64,000 nucleotides of DNA from Polynucleobacter parvulilacunae. Its GTDB lineage: Bacteria; Pseudomonadota; Gammaproteobacteria; Burkholderiales; Burkholderiaceae. A program made the translations under genes and the position numbers. Positions within the stretch are counted from its first letter, which is position 1, and each line of letters starts with the position of its first letter. The notes beneath the pieces are model-generated. The model was given only the letters and a program-made list of their open reading frames with translations. It was not told the DNA's origin and ran no database searches. Below are positions 12,901 through 18,411 of the stretch, in pieces. Location: the NCBI RefSeq assembly GCF_018881715.1, contig NZ_JACVPW010000002.1, positions 1-64,000 of the forward strand, read 5' to 3'.

Positions 12901-15745
12901 AAACAGTAATTGGCCCAGCAATATTGACCGCGTTTGCAAATGTAATATTTTGAGTATTTCCAGTATTGCCAATAGTCAACCCACCAAGAGATGCGTCGAG
13001 ACTTAAATTAGTATTTGTGAAGCCTGATGAAAAACTAGTTGCATTTGACAGAATTGCAACATTACCACTGGTGTTAACTGTTGTTGTTGCCGGGAAAGAT
13101 AAGTTATCACCGGTTAACGTGATGTTACTAGAGGAAGTAGTGACGTTGGTCCCCGCCATTGAGCCCACAGATCCACTGCCAGCAAACCAAAGGGCAACAC
13201 TTCCCGCCTGAAGATTTTGACCTTTAATGCTAATGTTGCCTGATTTAGCAAGAACATTGCCATTAATTTCGGTGGCAGCGCTATAAGGCGATGTATTCGC
13301 CACACCTGAAATATTAATACCGCCTGATCCTGTGGCCTCGATTGTTCCGCCTAATTCCACACCAATAGATTTGGCAGGATTATTAATAGTACTTGCATCG
13401 CCGGTAATACTAATAGCATCTACCGCAGCACTGGCAGACCGGAAATTTGAGCCGCCAATATTTACTCCGATGACCCATACGCTACCAGACCCAAAAGCGT
13501 TGCCCGTTAGAGCCATCTTGCCGACGCCTGCATCCAGTGCGCTATTACTTACGGTAATTCCAGCATCAGTAGTAGCCAAACTTATGTTTGGGCTTTGGCC
13601 GCGTAACGTGATATTACCGCCCCCTGAATTTAACTTACTGCCATCCACCCAAATTCCGTAAGTAAAAGCTGAGGTGCCAGTTGCAAATCCTGTAGCTAAA
13701 TTAGCGCCGCCACCAAGAGTAATATCGCCACCATTAGTGGTGATGTTTGTCCCAGAAGTTAGGTAGATATGCCCCGCACTAGTATTGTTTGAGGCCCATA
13801 AGCTCACACCCAATGTACCGGATGTTGAAGTAATAGTGGCATTTGTTAATGTGATATTGGCTGTAGCCTGCAAGGATAAAATTGCACTACCGCAAGCTGA
13901 CTTGGTAAGGGTTACGCCATCATTCCAAACGATGTCACCCGTGACTTGATCGTAGACACTCGTACCTGTATTTAATACATTCTGGTATGTGTTGGCAATT
14001 GCCTGAGTGATTGTTGCATCTGTTGGATCCAGCAACCATAAACCACCCTTTCCATTGGTCGCACCGGCATTAATAACTACGCCGTCAGTGATAAGCGCAT
14101 GCCCAGATGTTTCGATCTGACCGCCATCCCCGCCATTGGCTCCGCCTCTCGTAAAGATACTGCCATACACATTCGTTGAGCTATTCGCATTCGTTACATC
14201 AGACCAGATGACTACCTTGCCGCCATTACCGTTATCCGTTGCACTCGCATCAATAGTGACGTTTTGCCCCATGTATGTTGTGGTGGCTTGATAGGTGCCG
14301 TTGCCTCCTTGCCAATCACCACCCACCAGAACATTGCCGCCACCCGTTGCGCCGCTGACATTGACTGCAGTGTTGTCATCAAGCGTAATGGAGTCACCCA
14401 AGATCGTGACGTTACCGCCCTGACCTCTTCTGCTGCGTGAGTTGATGCTGGTGAAACCAGTCAATGCTGCTGTTAGCGGCAATGATGGTGGATTGAATGG
14501 ATCGCTAAATGGGTTTGTGCTTTGTGCATTTGTGGCAACGACCTGAACTTCACCACCCTGTGTATCACCATCCGCATTAATGCTTGCATCTGCGACTGCA
14601 ACTTGTGCGCCCGCAATCTGAACTTGTCCGCCACGTTGTGAGCTGCTCACGTCAATGTTGGCATTCACGTTCAGTGTTTGGGTTGCTTGTACTTTTAATG
14701 TGCCGCCTTGTACTGGGCTAGTAGCAATGACTTTGCCAGATATGGCCACGGTTTTACCGTTGATCGTGATCGTGCCAGCCTGCTCTGTGTCGCTGCTGAC
14801 ATCTAGCGTGCCAGTATTGGTGACATTGCTGCCTTCCAGAACAATACGGCCGCCTTTTTGACTAACGCCCTTCGCTTCAATCGTGCCGCTGTTGATCACA
14901 GTGGCTGCAAGTTGATTCAAAGCGCGCGCAGAAAGAATCACCAATCCATTAGGGGCTTTAATTGCGTAACGGTTTTCTACAAGTACATCAATTTGGCTAG
15001 CGGTAACCGTGATACTTTCTAATTTGCTTGATGATCCAAAGTTCAGAGTAATAGCTTCGCCACCTGCCATCGCAACAGTACCAGATTGCGCTAGGAGCAA
15101 GCCTGAGTTGCGCACTTCAGGAGCGAGCATGGCGATGTAGCCATTCAGGCTCGTTTGAATGGTGCCTTCGTTAATAACCTTGCCAGTACTACCATTGCGA
15201 TCAAAGGTAGTGCTACCAGCCATGAAGGCGGCGTCACTCATGCTATGCGTTGTGGCAACTATGCCACCGACGCTTACTTGAGCACCCGGTGCAAAGTAAA
15301 CACCCGCTGAGTTGAGTAAGTACACCTGACCATTGGCGGTAAGGTTGCCAAAAATTTGACTTGGATTTGGTGAGTTAACGCGATTGAGTGCAACTGAGTT
15401 AGCACTTGGCTGCACGAAATTGACAGAGGCTTGTGAGCCAATGTCAAAGGTATTCCAATTAATGGCGGCGCGATTCGATGTCTGCGTCACCGTCATCTTG
15501 TTGCCATTGGTCATCATTGAAGCGACACCTGCTGCAATTTGACCGCCTGTTGGCAATTGATTTGGTGCCGGCGGTGCAGCAATGGCAGCGCCACCAGACA
15601 TGACAGCTGCTACAGCAAAATGACGGGTAATACGAGTCAGCGATTGCTCTTTACCATGTGCGCGGACGATTTCACTCACGGCTACCCATGCGCCCTGGGC
15701 TTTACTCCAGATCACCTTGAACATGCGGTTGAGTGAACTATTCAT
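1..15745 (-). CDS. giant filamentous-haemagglutinin-type TpsA adhesin (3' end beyond window)
   Basis: Exoprotein of a two-partner secretion system, exported through the TpsB pore encoded just upstream and expected at the cell surface. The minus frame starting at 15745 was translated through the region with no stop seen to base 1, so at least 5,248 codons are present and the C-terminus is missing. The N-terminus is a textbook extended signal peptide region (VIWSKAQGAWVAVSE, then IVRAHGK). A haemagglutination-activity/TPS domain follows at about residues 60-250, with NRVNSPNPSQIFGN and VYLLNSAGVYFAPGAQ in the place of the usual NPNL and NPNG motifs. Next come GGNVLVGGDWQGG and GGKVVIWSD motifs, long Gly/Thr/Asn/Ser-rich beta-helix repeats, about eight autotransporter-type PATR repeats, three large repeated modules, then MBG/YDG domains at the window edge. 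No strong Shine-Dalgarno is visible; an in-frame ATG at 15724 is an alternative start. Translation was by eye. Confidence 0.95.
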   Translation of the reverse strand, partial: MNSSLNRMFKVIWSKAQGAWVAVSEIVRAHGKEQSLTRITRHFAVAAVMSGGAAIAAPPAPNQLPTGGQIAAGVASMMTNGNKMTVTQTSNRAAINWNTFDIGSQASVNFVQPSANSVALNRVNSPNPSQIFGNLTANGQVYLLNSAGVYFAPGAQVSVGGIVATTHSMSDAAFMAGSTTFDRNGSTGKVINEGTIQTSLNGYIAMLAPEVRNSGLLLAQSGTVAMAGGEAITLNFGSSSKLESITVTASQIDVLVENRYAIKAPNGLVILSARALNQLAATVINSGTIEAKGVSQKGGRIVLEGSNVTNTGTLDVSSDTEQAGTITINGKTVAISGKVIATSPVQGGTLKVQATQTLNVNANIDVSSSQRGGQVQIAGAQVAVADASINADGDTQGGEVQVVATNAQSTNPFSDPFNPPSLPLTAALTGFTSINSRSRRGQGGNVTILGDSITLDDNTAVNVSGATGGGNVLVGGDWQGGNGTYQATTTYMGQNVTIDASATDNGNGGKVVIWSDVTNANSSTNVYGSIFTRGGANGGDGGQIETSGHALITDGVVINAGATNGKGGLWLLDPTDATITQAIANTYQNVLNTGTSVYDQVTGDIVWNDGVTLTKSACGSAILSLQATANITLTNATITSTSGTLGVSLWASNNTSAGHIYLTSGTNITTNGGDITLGGGANLATGFATGTSAFTYGIWVDGSKLNSGGGNITLRGQSPNISLATTDAGITVSNSALDAGVGKMALTGNAFGSGSVWVIGVNIGGSNFRSASAAVDAISITGDASTINNPAKSIGVELGGTIEATGSGGINISGVANTSPYSAATEINGNVLAKSGNISIKGQNLQAGSVALWFAGSGSVGSMAGTNVTTSSSNITLTGDNLSFPATTTVNTSGNVAILSNATSFSSGFTNTNLSLDASLGGLTIGNTGNTQNITFANAVNIAGPITVYGGNVALNSSLSTTANGSAITINAANNISTVSSANTIKTNNGSITLNADSDANNSGLLKLDYMTYSAGTGNITFRGATMSWNTALGITPTITNTTGAFVFESNNGSFGQGVDAGWFTFPSTLSSFRIGSTTNTQDVSISTTALSVAGPISIYGGKINLNANLTTTAYQAGNITLDARDSIATNASGLAVTTNGSAVLFSGDTDNSGAGMIALDRLTVNTSGGNITLGGGALDGSGYATGANLTLANGMTPGYRGVWLHSSTLNAGSGNISIRGKGSSVTPTGIYGIGVDIVSFNVYSGTGDVIQTSGNGTISIVGVGGVNNDATSHAAGINIYSDGAIHRIITANGGITLNGTAGSGAQRIIAGINGDGGTINITSAVGDVVLVGIANSSGYGIANSGTFNIGGDGTTNTTGNVTLIADQINSGGTYNFRNTGNIAINSCGSSFSNPFNWNSRFSIIGAKSGLTIGNTTNSQNVTISNVVNTSGPISVYGNNIFVMANITENTSGVGSLLLQAKNSISLGWDGVNTSVNVTISNGTAGGKLNTILWADSDGSGIGSVWLNNGLRNSGFNSISTGGGGVWIGGGNVTSATTWTPYAGAAAVTVGSASAKQDDIVGWFGVGIFNSTISTSGGNVYMSGNAVTSGTTNEPRYGAYFDSGSMQAAGGNITINGIGGAGGPAACGTNYGTYLGNTNISTTGSGYITVNGTGGTTGVSNYGVYISNASITVQNSTLNVNGTGGNSAGIQNIGVLLDANVTLSSTLGDINITGAGGTNAGSGSQNAGIWLNNSTIKSTVGNITLTGTKGVGTTSYGIQSNPNATQVITVGQYGQTGNISLISNDILLDGTGTTPNTYKLISNGSVTIAPLGTSFTTALDTSSITFCATANSSLRSVTLGSATNTANITVGSLINVSGPIAVTGGNITLNAGLTTTNATTGNINLTGNVSGAGNIAVASGLALNVNQSGASTYSGCISGSTAQLIKAGSGALTLSGANTYSGATNVTAGTLFVSGSLSDSTAVNVSSGAAYNVSASDTIGSFAGVGTINLGSGYTLTAFGDNSSAVFAGTIAGAGGLTKVGTGILTLSGTDTYTGGTTVNNGTLQVGNAGTTGSLGSGNIAVNNANLTFNYSAGSYTVGNATSTAYITLNNATVNVSSGNVTLAGYSSTCGTSSGASTMNTAVNLTGANNLSAASGASLNLLGISTGTYAHSIALQANSTLNTSGAVTLTANASSGVGTHWAMGIYTNTSINTASGSALQINVTQTANDWGVIQYGAAPTTATSGNVTFNISALSGDLTASTGAATISPSFTNANGTLTFNFAGVTATSGALYLNGTAAMNATSTGNIVINGSGSSNIYLAAGASFATGAGNLTINAPINTNGNTLTLSGGTGNVTLNGIISGAGNLTQNTSGVTALTAANTYTGTTNVSAGTLLVNGSLADGNIVNISSGASYNVSSTDTIGSFVGAGTINLGTGYTLTANAITSATTYAGVIAGAGNLVVNGSSTLTLTGTDTYTGNTTISAGTLQIGNGTTVGSIANTNAIINNGTLAYNHTDALTQSLAITGTGNLTLVTGNLTLTNANNSYSGITTITAGNLILGGAGALGNGSYAGNISNAGTLIYNSSAGQILSGNMSGAGNLTQNSSSTLILSGSNSYSGNTTISAGTLQIGNNGSTGTIGSGNITNNANLTYLFNNATAVMLPNTKYSGNGNLSVTAGAIGFTGNLNLGSGALVYNSTEPSSSYGALTSLTNATTTVTAGSANLSGFMGGSSAGVNSYTLTIDTSAANGNITLNGVVNGAGGSTSPYNIENVLYKAGAGTINISGSNIYTAWDQSGSVEFRAAQIVGNGSFTNYSTLHQSSLLKFNTSANSTSTFSGNFASIASSTYNLNVSSIGSGNLTMVGLISGGVNLIQNGTGTMIIPVSDTYTGNTSVVAGTLQIGNGTTVGSINSSSNINISSGANLTYNHTDDLTIGNAISGAGNVIISQANNVNITGAASYTGNTSVAGGALTFTNTNAPSTQGFIGTGTILIQPNGTSFGSAQAVNYSVANGFTSLTIGSATNTANLTIGSAGNINVSGPISLYAGNITLNSNLTETNSGSKLLVKALGTISTGADNLTFRTNNGTMVFWSNANSTSGGGISFTNAGLTFNTANGATNQTTGGGDLIFGGGATVDTNGNPTGAVVSAGNAVAFNPASAGNTITSMYTGGGNISINAKSTGGYGVLFGRASVINAGNGSLNIQTNATSVGIEFNGYGSATNGTSITAQGITINASSSGSAGVYMIHNGAEITSTGSGDISITGVSAPAAAHYGIHMGSDSTSNFNITSASGNITLNGTGSSSAIEYYTGNMKSTAGGSISIIANSPAWAGFFQPYTANYSTTTGNITFNVTGSLGYDAIHLGGGNFTTTTGNISLVGNQTGNQSGINFVTNPTNFTTAGGSITLNGTAVSSYGITSSVAVNLNTTQGAGGITVVGKTGSSGIGAYLNSNVNLASGAGAISVTGTSSSGSQGVFYYSGNISSTTGNINLSGTSGSYYGFDFESTGGVGNITSTSGNINITGNTTGSYGDYLIANKIQTAGVISVNSGADIYLGTNVTSQGAGNALVFKALGKIKSTTDNLTFQTNNGSMVFWSNANSTSGGGINLEGASPTFNTANGNITQTTGGGNIIFGGGAAVDANGNPTGAAFAANMALSFQPSASGGDTVMKMYSGGGNINMNASSNGSYTIMFDRATLINAGTGALTIIGNSATGGSRGVQFNAWGGATANGTSVTAQGISVTGTNTGSDYGVLIADNFANFNATGTGNLNITGTSTSGYGVYLSAPSVNFTSASGNILIAGAAGTGYGFYLSAGNISSTSGNIQVNATSSSGWATYFAGATNISTTIGNISVSGNSTSYGGLYSGAVNYSTTTGNITLFGNGSSSSVSGFQAYTSNISTTSGIVTITGISRAGYPGLYYTGAVNITTTSGGDILLTGVGGASGQGIQLDAAANFNTSAGSGNITMNGSSTPYRGIHAQSTLNVKTSSGSINLTGTSGAGYQGIYLAGASNISSTTGAINISGTSNSSYGISIESSSSQILSTSGNVTLLGTTNTSVSTYAEYLSLANISSGGIISLTAQGSIYSGANITSLGAGNALILKATGQIFSANVSRTYQTNNGSLAFWSNSNGGVLGGVVFQDGNTVLNSANGSTAQTGGGGAIIVGGGAATTTDASGFVVPTGAVNKNSDWAIEFGGGTTNVAMYSGGGNISIQGNTSSGNAVLFGRNATINAGNGSINIAGCGTAAGIYLNTWDGGAYSIIAKGDVTITGSTSGSGANDYDYSGIRSYYDNTTQGGTIRSTGGNVTLTGTGLQAGLYFNNNNNIISDVGNVTLTGTASSGNRGIVMYGNVLAGGSNINISTTNNNYIYLVGTVGQLAGSNVTTTNANITISGSQLFNGNSPTINTGTGNVTLRANSWAYNGALSIGTNGSIAILPLSDTASSGQDVYTSWFNFSPTINGTTYTPNKLTIGNTYNTYTTYWNSNVTVKGGIYLYGGEVNITAAMISSGTGDIWIQGNNASDNNAVYMSSAGSIQKTGGATSNITLRSNSRLQINGNISATGTSANVVEWSDYGNTNYGGNSGTGNITTNGGMVWIGGSSTTNGSLVWNGLTVGDGGSAGSSAANNNAMDFNGNITTSGGDVMVWSGNASVTGGSILSVASGTKIDAGTGNITLITPKIGSNALTVNTSGTLTWAPNALADWSATGTWNGTVTTGTFTTTSGTTFGNLSIANVSSLANLVIGQYSGMTYANSSAYAITNTANLAYNSSITGFAGNLSLYGANIAINSALSSVALNRVLLSGNATQTAGFIASNLLVQNGNINLSNTSNNVTTFAASNVSNVTYVDANGLTIGTVSGVNGVNASGLVNISTVAGDLALTQSVNTTSTNATSAIILNAGSGMANGTATGGNITLSGSGNVSSGSGGRITLFTGGIAGSTGLTTLIGSGSGRFRYGSNATVTGYNATSAALTTGTYAVYREAPTLTISASNATIVYGNSTSSAMSSITQNGDTYTQIFGAANVPVLNIAGAGYSTAGYLKAGNYTAGITGITTNSLGYGTITYSNGTIQVTKANLTVSGTQVTDAMYSNSTVAAFTNNGTLGGVLSNATSSVSDVVSLSASGNFSSKNVGSNLSVTLNSSISGTDAANYNLVQQTGVTGNITPKTITISDVQVYSGSNGLTNVTIATGVAGETLTYSAATANSGHVADNTSNYISAITLGNQSGATASAGGLVSNYQLPSLTVRSASNTVNISAATVTLATTGNVTKTYDGTANATVSLANL
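2600..6640 (-). repeat. three large tandem modules (about 1-1.6 kb each) in the adhesin
   Basis: Three consecutive stretches (about 6640-5170, 5165-3560 and 3555-2600, in reading order) share the same motif order. Each has a block like LTFQTNNGSMVFWSNAN, then SGGGI, then TGGGxIIFGGGA, then D.NGNPTGA, then MYSGGGNI, then FGRAxxINAGNG. The similarity is visible at DNA level: the bases around 5040-5090 and 6540-6590 both contain gcattactccagaaaacc followed by a near-identical run. This looks like internal amplification of a coding module. Module edges are approximate. Confidence 0.7.
6880..9980 (-). repeat. cluster of about eight PATR (autotransporter-type) repeats in the adhesin
   Basis: The translated adhesin here contains a recurring element of the form (L)SGxNTYSGxTTVxAGTLxVGN. 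Clear copies are SGANTYSGATNVTAGTL near 9940, SGTDTYTGGTTVNNGTLQVG near 9640, ANTYTGTTNVSAGTLLVNG near 8640, GTDTYTGNTTISAGTLQIGN near 8370, NNSYSGITTITAGNLILGG near 8170, SGSNSYSGNTTISAGTLQIG near 7950, SDTYTGNTSVVAGTLQIGNG near 7140 and ASYTGNTSVAGGALTF near 6930. This is the passenger-associated repeat of beta-helical surface proteins (PF12951 type). Confidence 0.8.
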
Positions 15746-15795
15746 TCGCTGAATTTAATAATTAACTATTCGATATCTTGAAGTTAGCGTGATGA

Positions 15796-16407
15796 CTAAA
15801 TGCCACCTTGATCTAGCTCATCAAAATGACGATTGACTAGCGCACGCAATTCATCAATCTGCTCAATCGCATATTGTCGATTTGGGAATACTGCCGGCAA
15901 GCGCAATACATTGCCGTCTTCAGCCAAGAAAGCAGCTTCAACAGAAACAGCCTCTCCAAGGGTGCGTACAGCAAATACGCCGCGGCCTGTAATCGGCTGA
16001 CTTGCACCTGCATCTTCTGCGGCTTGATTGGATTGCGTCATTTGCGCTCCTTCGTTAATTGCCTGTAATGGCGCCGTGGAAACTGTAGGCTGCCCTAATA
16101 CGGTTTTTGTTGTTGGCTTTGATGTTGCTTTTGGCATAGTTTTTGTTGTTACTTTTGTTGTTGCTTTAGGTGCTGTTTTTGTCATTGTTTTTTGTGGAGT
16201 GTTCAAAGTTGATTTCGGTGCTGATTTTGCAATTGGCTTAGCAGCAGGTTTGATGGAAGATTTCACGGCGTTCTTCACTGCAGTTTTTGTCGCAGACCTT
16301 GCTACCGGTTTGCTTGCTGCTTTGGCCGCAGGCTTCTTAACAACCTTAGCGACAGGTTTTGCTGCACTGCGCGCTTTAGAGGTGACGGTCTTTGCTTTAG
16401 TTTTCAT
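15796..16407 (-). CDS. Lys/Ala-rich protein between tpsB and tpsA, unknown function
   Basis: A 203-residue protein in two halves. Residues 1 to about 115 are low-complexity and basic, with Ala/Lys/Thr/Pro repeats like a histone-H1/AlgP tail (KPVAKVVKKPAAKAASK). Residues about 122-203 are an ordinary, mildly acidic domain (RGVFAVRTLGEAVSVEAAF, then VFPNRQYAIEQIDELRALVN). There is no signal peptide, so a cytoplasmic location is inferred. Its ATG overlaps the tpsB stop (ATGA) and its stop lies 50 bases before the adhesin start, so all three genes look co-transcribed. An internal ATG at 16041 has a far better ribosome binding site than the first ATG, so the main product may be the 81-residue C-terminal domain alone. 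I do not recognise the C-terminal family. Confidence 0.8.
   Translation of the reverse strand: MKTKAKTVTSKARSAAKPVAKVVKKPAAKAASKPVARSATKTAVKNAVKSSIKPAAKPIAKSAPKSTLNTPQKTMTKTAPKATTKVTTKTMPKATSKPTTKTVLGQPTVSTAPLQAINEGAQMTQSNQAAEDAGASQPITGRGVFAVRTLGEAVSVEAAFLAEDGNVLRLPAVFPNRQYAIEQIDELRALVNRHFDELDQGGI
16041..16052 (-). promoter_or_regulatory. strong internal Shine-Dalgarno before an in-frame ATG
   Basis: On the minus strand AAGGAG (16052-16047) stands five bases before an in-frame ATG at 16041. It would yield an 81-residue protein starting MTQSNQAAEDAG that contains only the folded C-terminal domain of the Lys/Ala-rich protein. The full-length start at 16407 has no such element and depends on coupling to tpsB. 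Either an internal start or a mis-called upstream start is possible. Confidence 0.6.
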
Positions 16408-18122
16408 ATGGGCAGAGTTGCTGTAATCCAGAATCGATGAGAGCTAATGCCCCCGTTTTGTGTCAGGTAGTTCGTTACGCTTTGGGTAAGGCCACCAGTT
16501 CGCATGGCAAATGCGCCCTTCACATTTAAGTTGTAAGGGCCTAGCCAAGCTAAGCTCACGCCGGCACCTTGGAGTACGTAGTTGTTGCTAACGGTATTAA
16601 TCGCTGGATTGAATTTCCAGGTCTGCACATTGCCGATGTCATAAAAGCCCGCAACTTGAGTTTGGTAAGGCAAGTCATGGCGAAGCTCAACCGTAGTTAA
16701 GTTACCTTGACTGCCAGCGCCTTGACCTGATCCATAGGCGCGTACGTTTAATGGGCCGCCTAAATAGAGCTGCTCAGAGCTATCCATATTCTTGCTTGCC
16801 CACTGACCCGAAACAGAAACATATGCAGACATCTCATCGGTTACCGTTTGCAAACGAGTAAGGGCGTAACGCGCTTTTGAAAAGCTACCTGCTACCCCAT
16901 AAGTAGAGCTATAAGGCCCATTGATGTTTCTTGAAATATCGCCACCAGATACGTTTAATAAACCAGTGTTGATACCTCCGCCCCAAATATCATCCAAACG
17001 ATTACCGTTAAGACCCAATTGCGCCACACTGGTTGTATAGGTTTGATCTTGATTAACGCCAGCAATGGTCCAGTTCTTAAATTCGCTGTAATTCCAATTA
17101 AACGTGGTGATTAAGTTCGTGGGACGAGAGCGAATGAGCGGCATGCTTGCTTCAACACCACCGGTATTAGCAATACCATTTGCATACAAGCTGTTAAAGC
17201 TTTGATTCAATACGCGGTAAGCCATCGTGCTGCCATTGACTCCCATACGCAAGCCGCTGCTGCCAACCGGCGCGGTATAACTTACACGACCATAGCTATT
17301 TCCTTCTGAGTACATGGCATAGGCAGACAACTGATCCCCGATACCCAATGGGCCATTAGCATTTGCTAAGACCGATGTACGCATCTTGCCGCTGTTGGCG
17401 TCGCCAAAGTTATCAACGCTGACTTGGCCGTTAAAGAGCGGCTTGTCGTTCACGGTTAACACTAAAATCGTGTCGCCGGCTTGCGTACCACTTTGCAAGC
17501 TACTAGTCACTGAAATATCAGGCAAGTCGTTCAAAGTCAGCAAAGCAAAATCTAGCCGATCAAGAGATAAATCTGCAGAACGGGGAATGCGTGAATAAAT
17601 CCAATCCTCTACCCGCTCATTACTTACTCGAGTGGAATGGTTATCGATCGTGATGCCCCCCAACTTCGCCTCAATCAATTGAATGCGCACTACACCAGCC
17701 GTGATGTCTTGCTTTGGTAGCACTGCGCGAACTAACCATCCACGCTCGCGGTAATACTGCGTGATTGCATTCGTTAGTTGGGTAAGATCATCAAACGTGA
17801 TCGGAGTGTTAACTAAGTCTTTTGCCAAATGATCTAAATCAGCAGTAGGAACCTTGGTATTTCCGGTAAATTCAAAACGCTTTACGACAAAAGTCATTTG
17901 CCCTGGAGGTGGAGCACTTGGCTTCACCTCTAACGGAGCAACATTGCGTGTTGCATCTGGAAGAAGTGGCGCTGTAGGCTCAAGCTCACGGTTTTGTTGC
18001 AATAACTGACCAGCGGAGGTTTGGGCGGTAGCAGTTGAACCCCCCAAAAGGGTGCAGAAAAGGATGAATCCAAAGGAAAGGGCAAAGAATATTTGCCCTT
18101 GTGTTCGCGCGCGTACATACAT
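16404..18122 (-). CDS. TpsB outer-membrane transporter (ShlB/FhaC/HecB family)
   Basis: Two-partner secretion pore that carries the adjacent adhesin across the outer membrane. The 572 residues are usual for the family. A hydrophobic signal peptide (about 10-34) ends near TATAQT. A POTRA_2 domain is at about 75-160 (FVVKRFEFTGNTKVPTADL and YYRERGWLVRAVLPKQDI). The rest is a beta-barrel of alternating strands, with the loop motif NVRAYGSGQGAGSQG corresponding to the conserved VRGY loop-6 segment. It is the first gene of the tpsB / small protein / tpsA unit. The stop overlaps the next start by four bases. A TAAAAT box lies seven bases before the ATG and no Shine-Dalgarno is seen. Confidence 0.95.
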   Translation of the reverse strand: MYVRARTQGQIFFALSFGFILFCTLLGGSTATAQTSAGQLLQQNRELEPTAPLLPDATRNVAPLEVKPSAPPPGQMTFVVKRFEFTGNTKVPTADLDHLAKDLVNTPITFDDLTQLTNAITQYYRERGWLVRAVLPKQDITAGVVRIQLIEAKLGGITIDNHSTRVSNERVEDWIYSRIPRSADLSLDRLDFALLTLNDLPDISVTSSLQSGTQAGDTILVLTVNDKPLFNGQVSVDNFGDANSGKMRTSVLANANGPLGIGDQLSAYAMYSEGNSYGRVSYTAPVGSSGLRMGVNGSTMAYRVLNQSFNSLYANGIANTGGVEASMPLIRSRPTNLITTFNWNYSEFKNWTIAGVNQDQTYTTSVAQLGLNGNRLDDIWGGGINTGLLNVSGGDISRNINGPYSSTYGVAGSFSKARYALTRLQTVTDEMSAYVSVSGQWASKNMDSSEQLYLGGPLNVRAYGSGQGAGSQGNLTTVELRHDLPYQTQVAGFYDIGNVQTWKFNPAINTVSNNYVLQGAGVSLAWLGPYNLNVKGAFAMRTGGLTQSVTNYLTQNGGISSHRFWITATLPI

Positions 18123-18129
18123 GCGCGTG

Positions 18130-18169
18130 ATTTTACTTTAAAAACGCCATTTTTGACACTTTAAATGGC
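18130..18169 (-). promoter_or_regulatory. putative tpsB promoter -10 box and upstream inverted repeat
   Basis: On minus, TAAAAT at 18135-18130 ends seven bases before the tpsB ATG. Just upstream is an inverted repeat, GCCATTT (18146-18152) and AAATGGC (18163-18169), with a 10-base spacer. It sits where a -35 element would fall and could be an operator. No convincing -35 hexamer was found, and the function is inferred from position only. Confidence 0.4.
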
Positions 18170-18254
18170 TATCCGGTAATCAAAAATAGCGTCCTGATAA
18201 CGTTATAACTCATTGATTTATATAGTTTTTGTGGATGCTTAATAATTAGGCAGG

Positions 18255-18282
18255 AAAAAGCCTCCAAGAAGGGGCTATTTTT
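18255..18282. other. imperfect hairpin in the tpsB-nadA divergent intergenic region
   Basis: AAAAAGCC (18255-18262) can pair with GGCTATTTTT (18273-18282) through AGCC/GGCT plus A-T pairs with one mismatch. The 247-base gap between the divergent tpsB and nadA genes holds this hairpin, the tpsB-proximal inverted repeat and the nadA -10 box. I see no small gene in it. A terminator role is unlikely between divergent genes unless a small RNA is made. Confidence 0.25.
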
Positions 18283-18400
18283 AGAGCTTTTTTGGCCTCA
18301 TTTCCAGGCTAATGAGAGCAGGAAGAATGGCCGACCCATTGGTACATATTTCCGCAAAAACGCGACATTTTGAATATATTTGCCAATTCTTTATGCACGC

Positions 18401-18406
18401 TAAAAT
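18401..18406 (+). promoter_or_regulatory. putative nadA -10 box
   Basis: TAAAAT ends five bases before the nadA ATG at 18412, so transcription would begin at or next to the start codon. The upstream TTGCCA (18380-18385) is only 15 bases away, short for a -35. No Shine-Dalgarno is present, which fits a leaderless message. Confidence 0.4.
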
Positions 18407-18411
18407 TGCTT

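Noticed and set aside
4021..14397. Short minus-strand open frames inside the adhesin region
   Set aside because: All lie in a different frame from the continuous adhesin frame and show only compositional shadow.
16028..16426. Plus-strand frame of 132 codons opposite the Lys/Ala-rich gene
   Set aside because: Its Phe/Val/Ala-rich composition is the antisense of Lys/Ala/Thr codons; the minus-strand gene has operon context and stop/start overlaps.
18170..18369. Possible small RNA between tpsB and nadA
   Set aside because: There is one weak hairpin and no convincing promoter-terminator pair.
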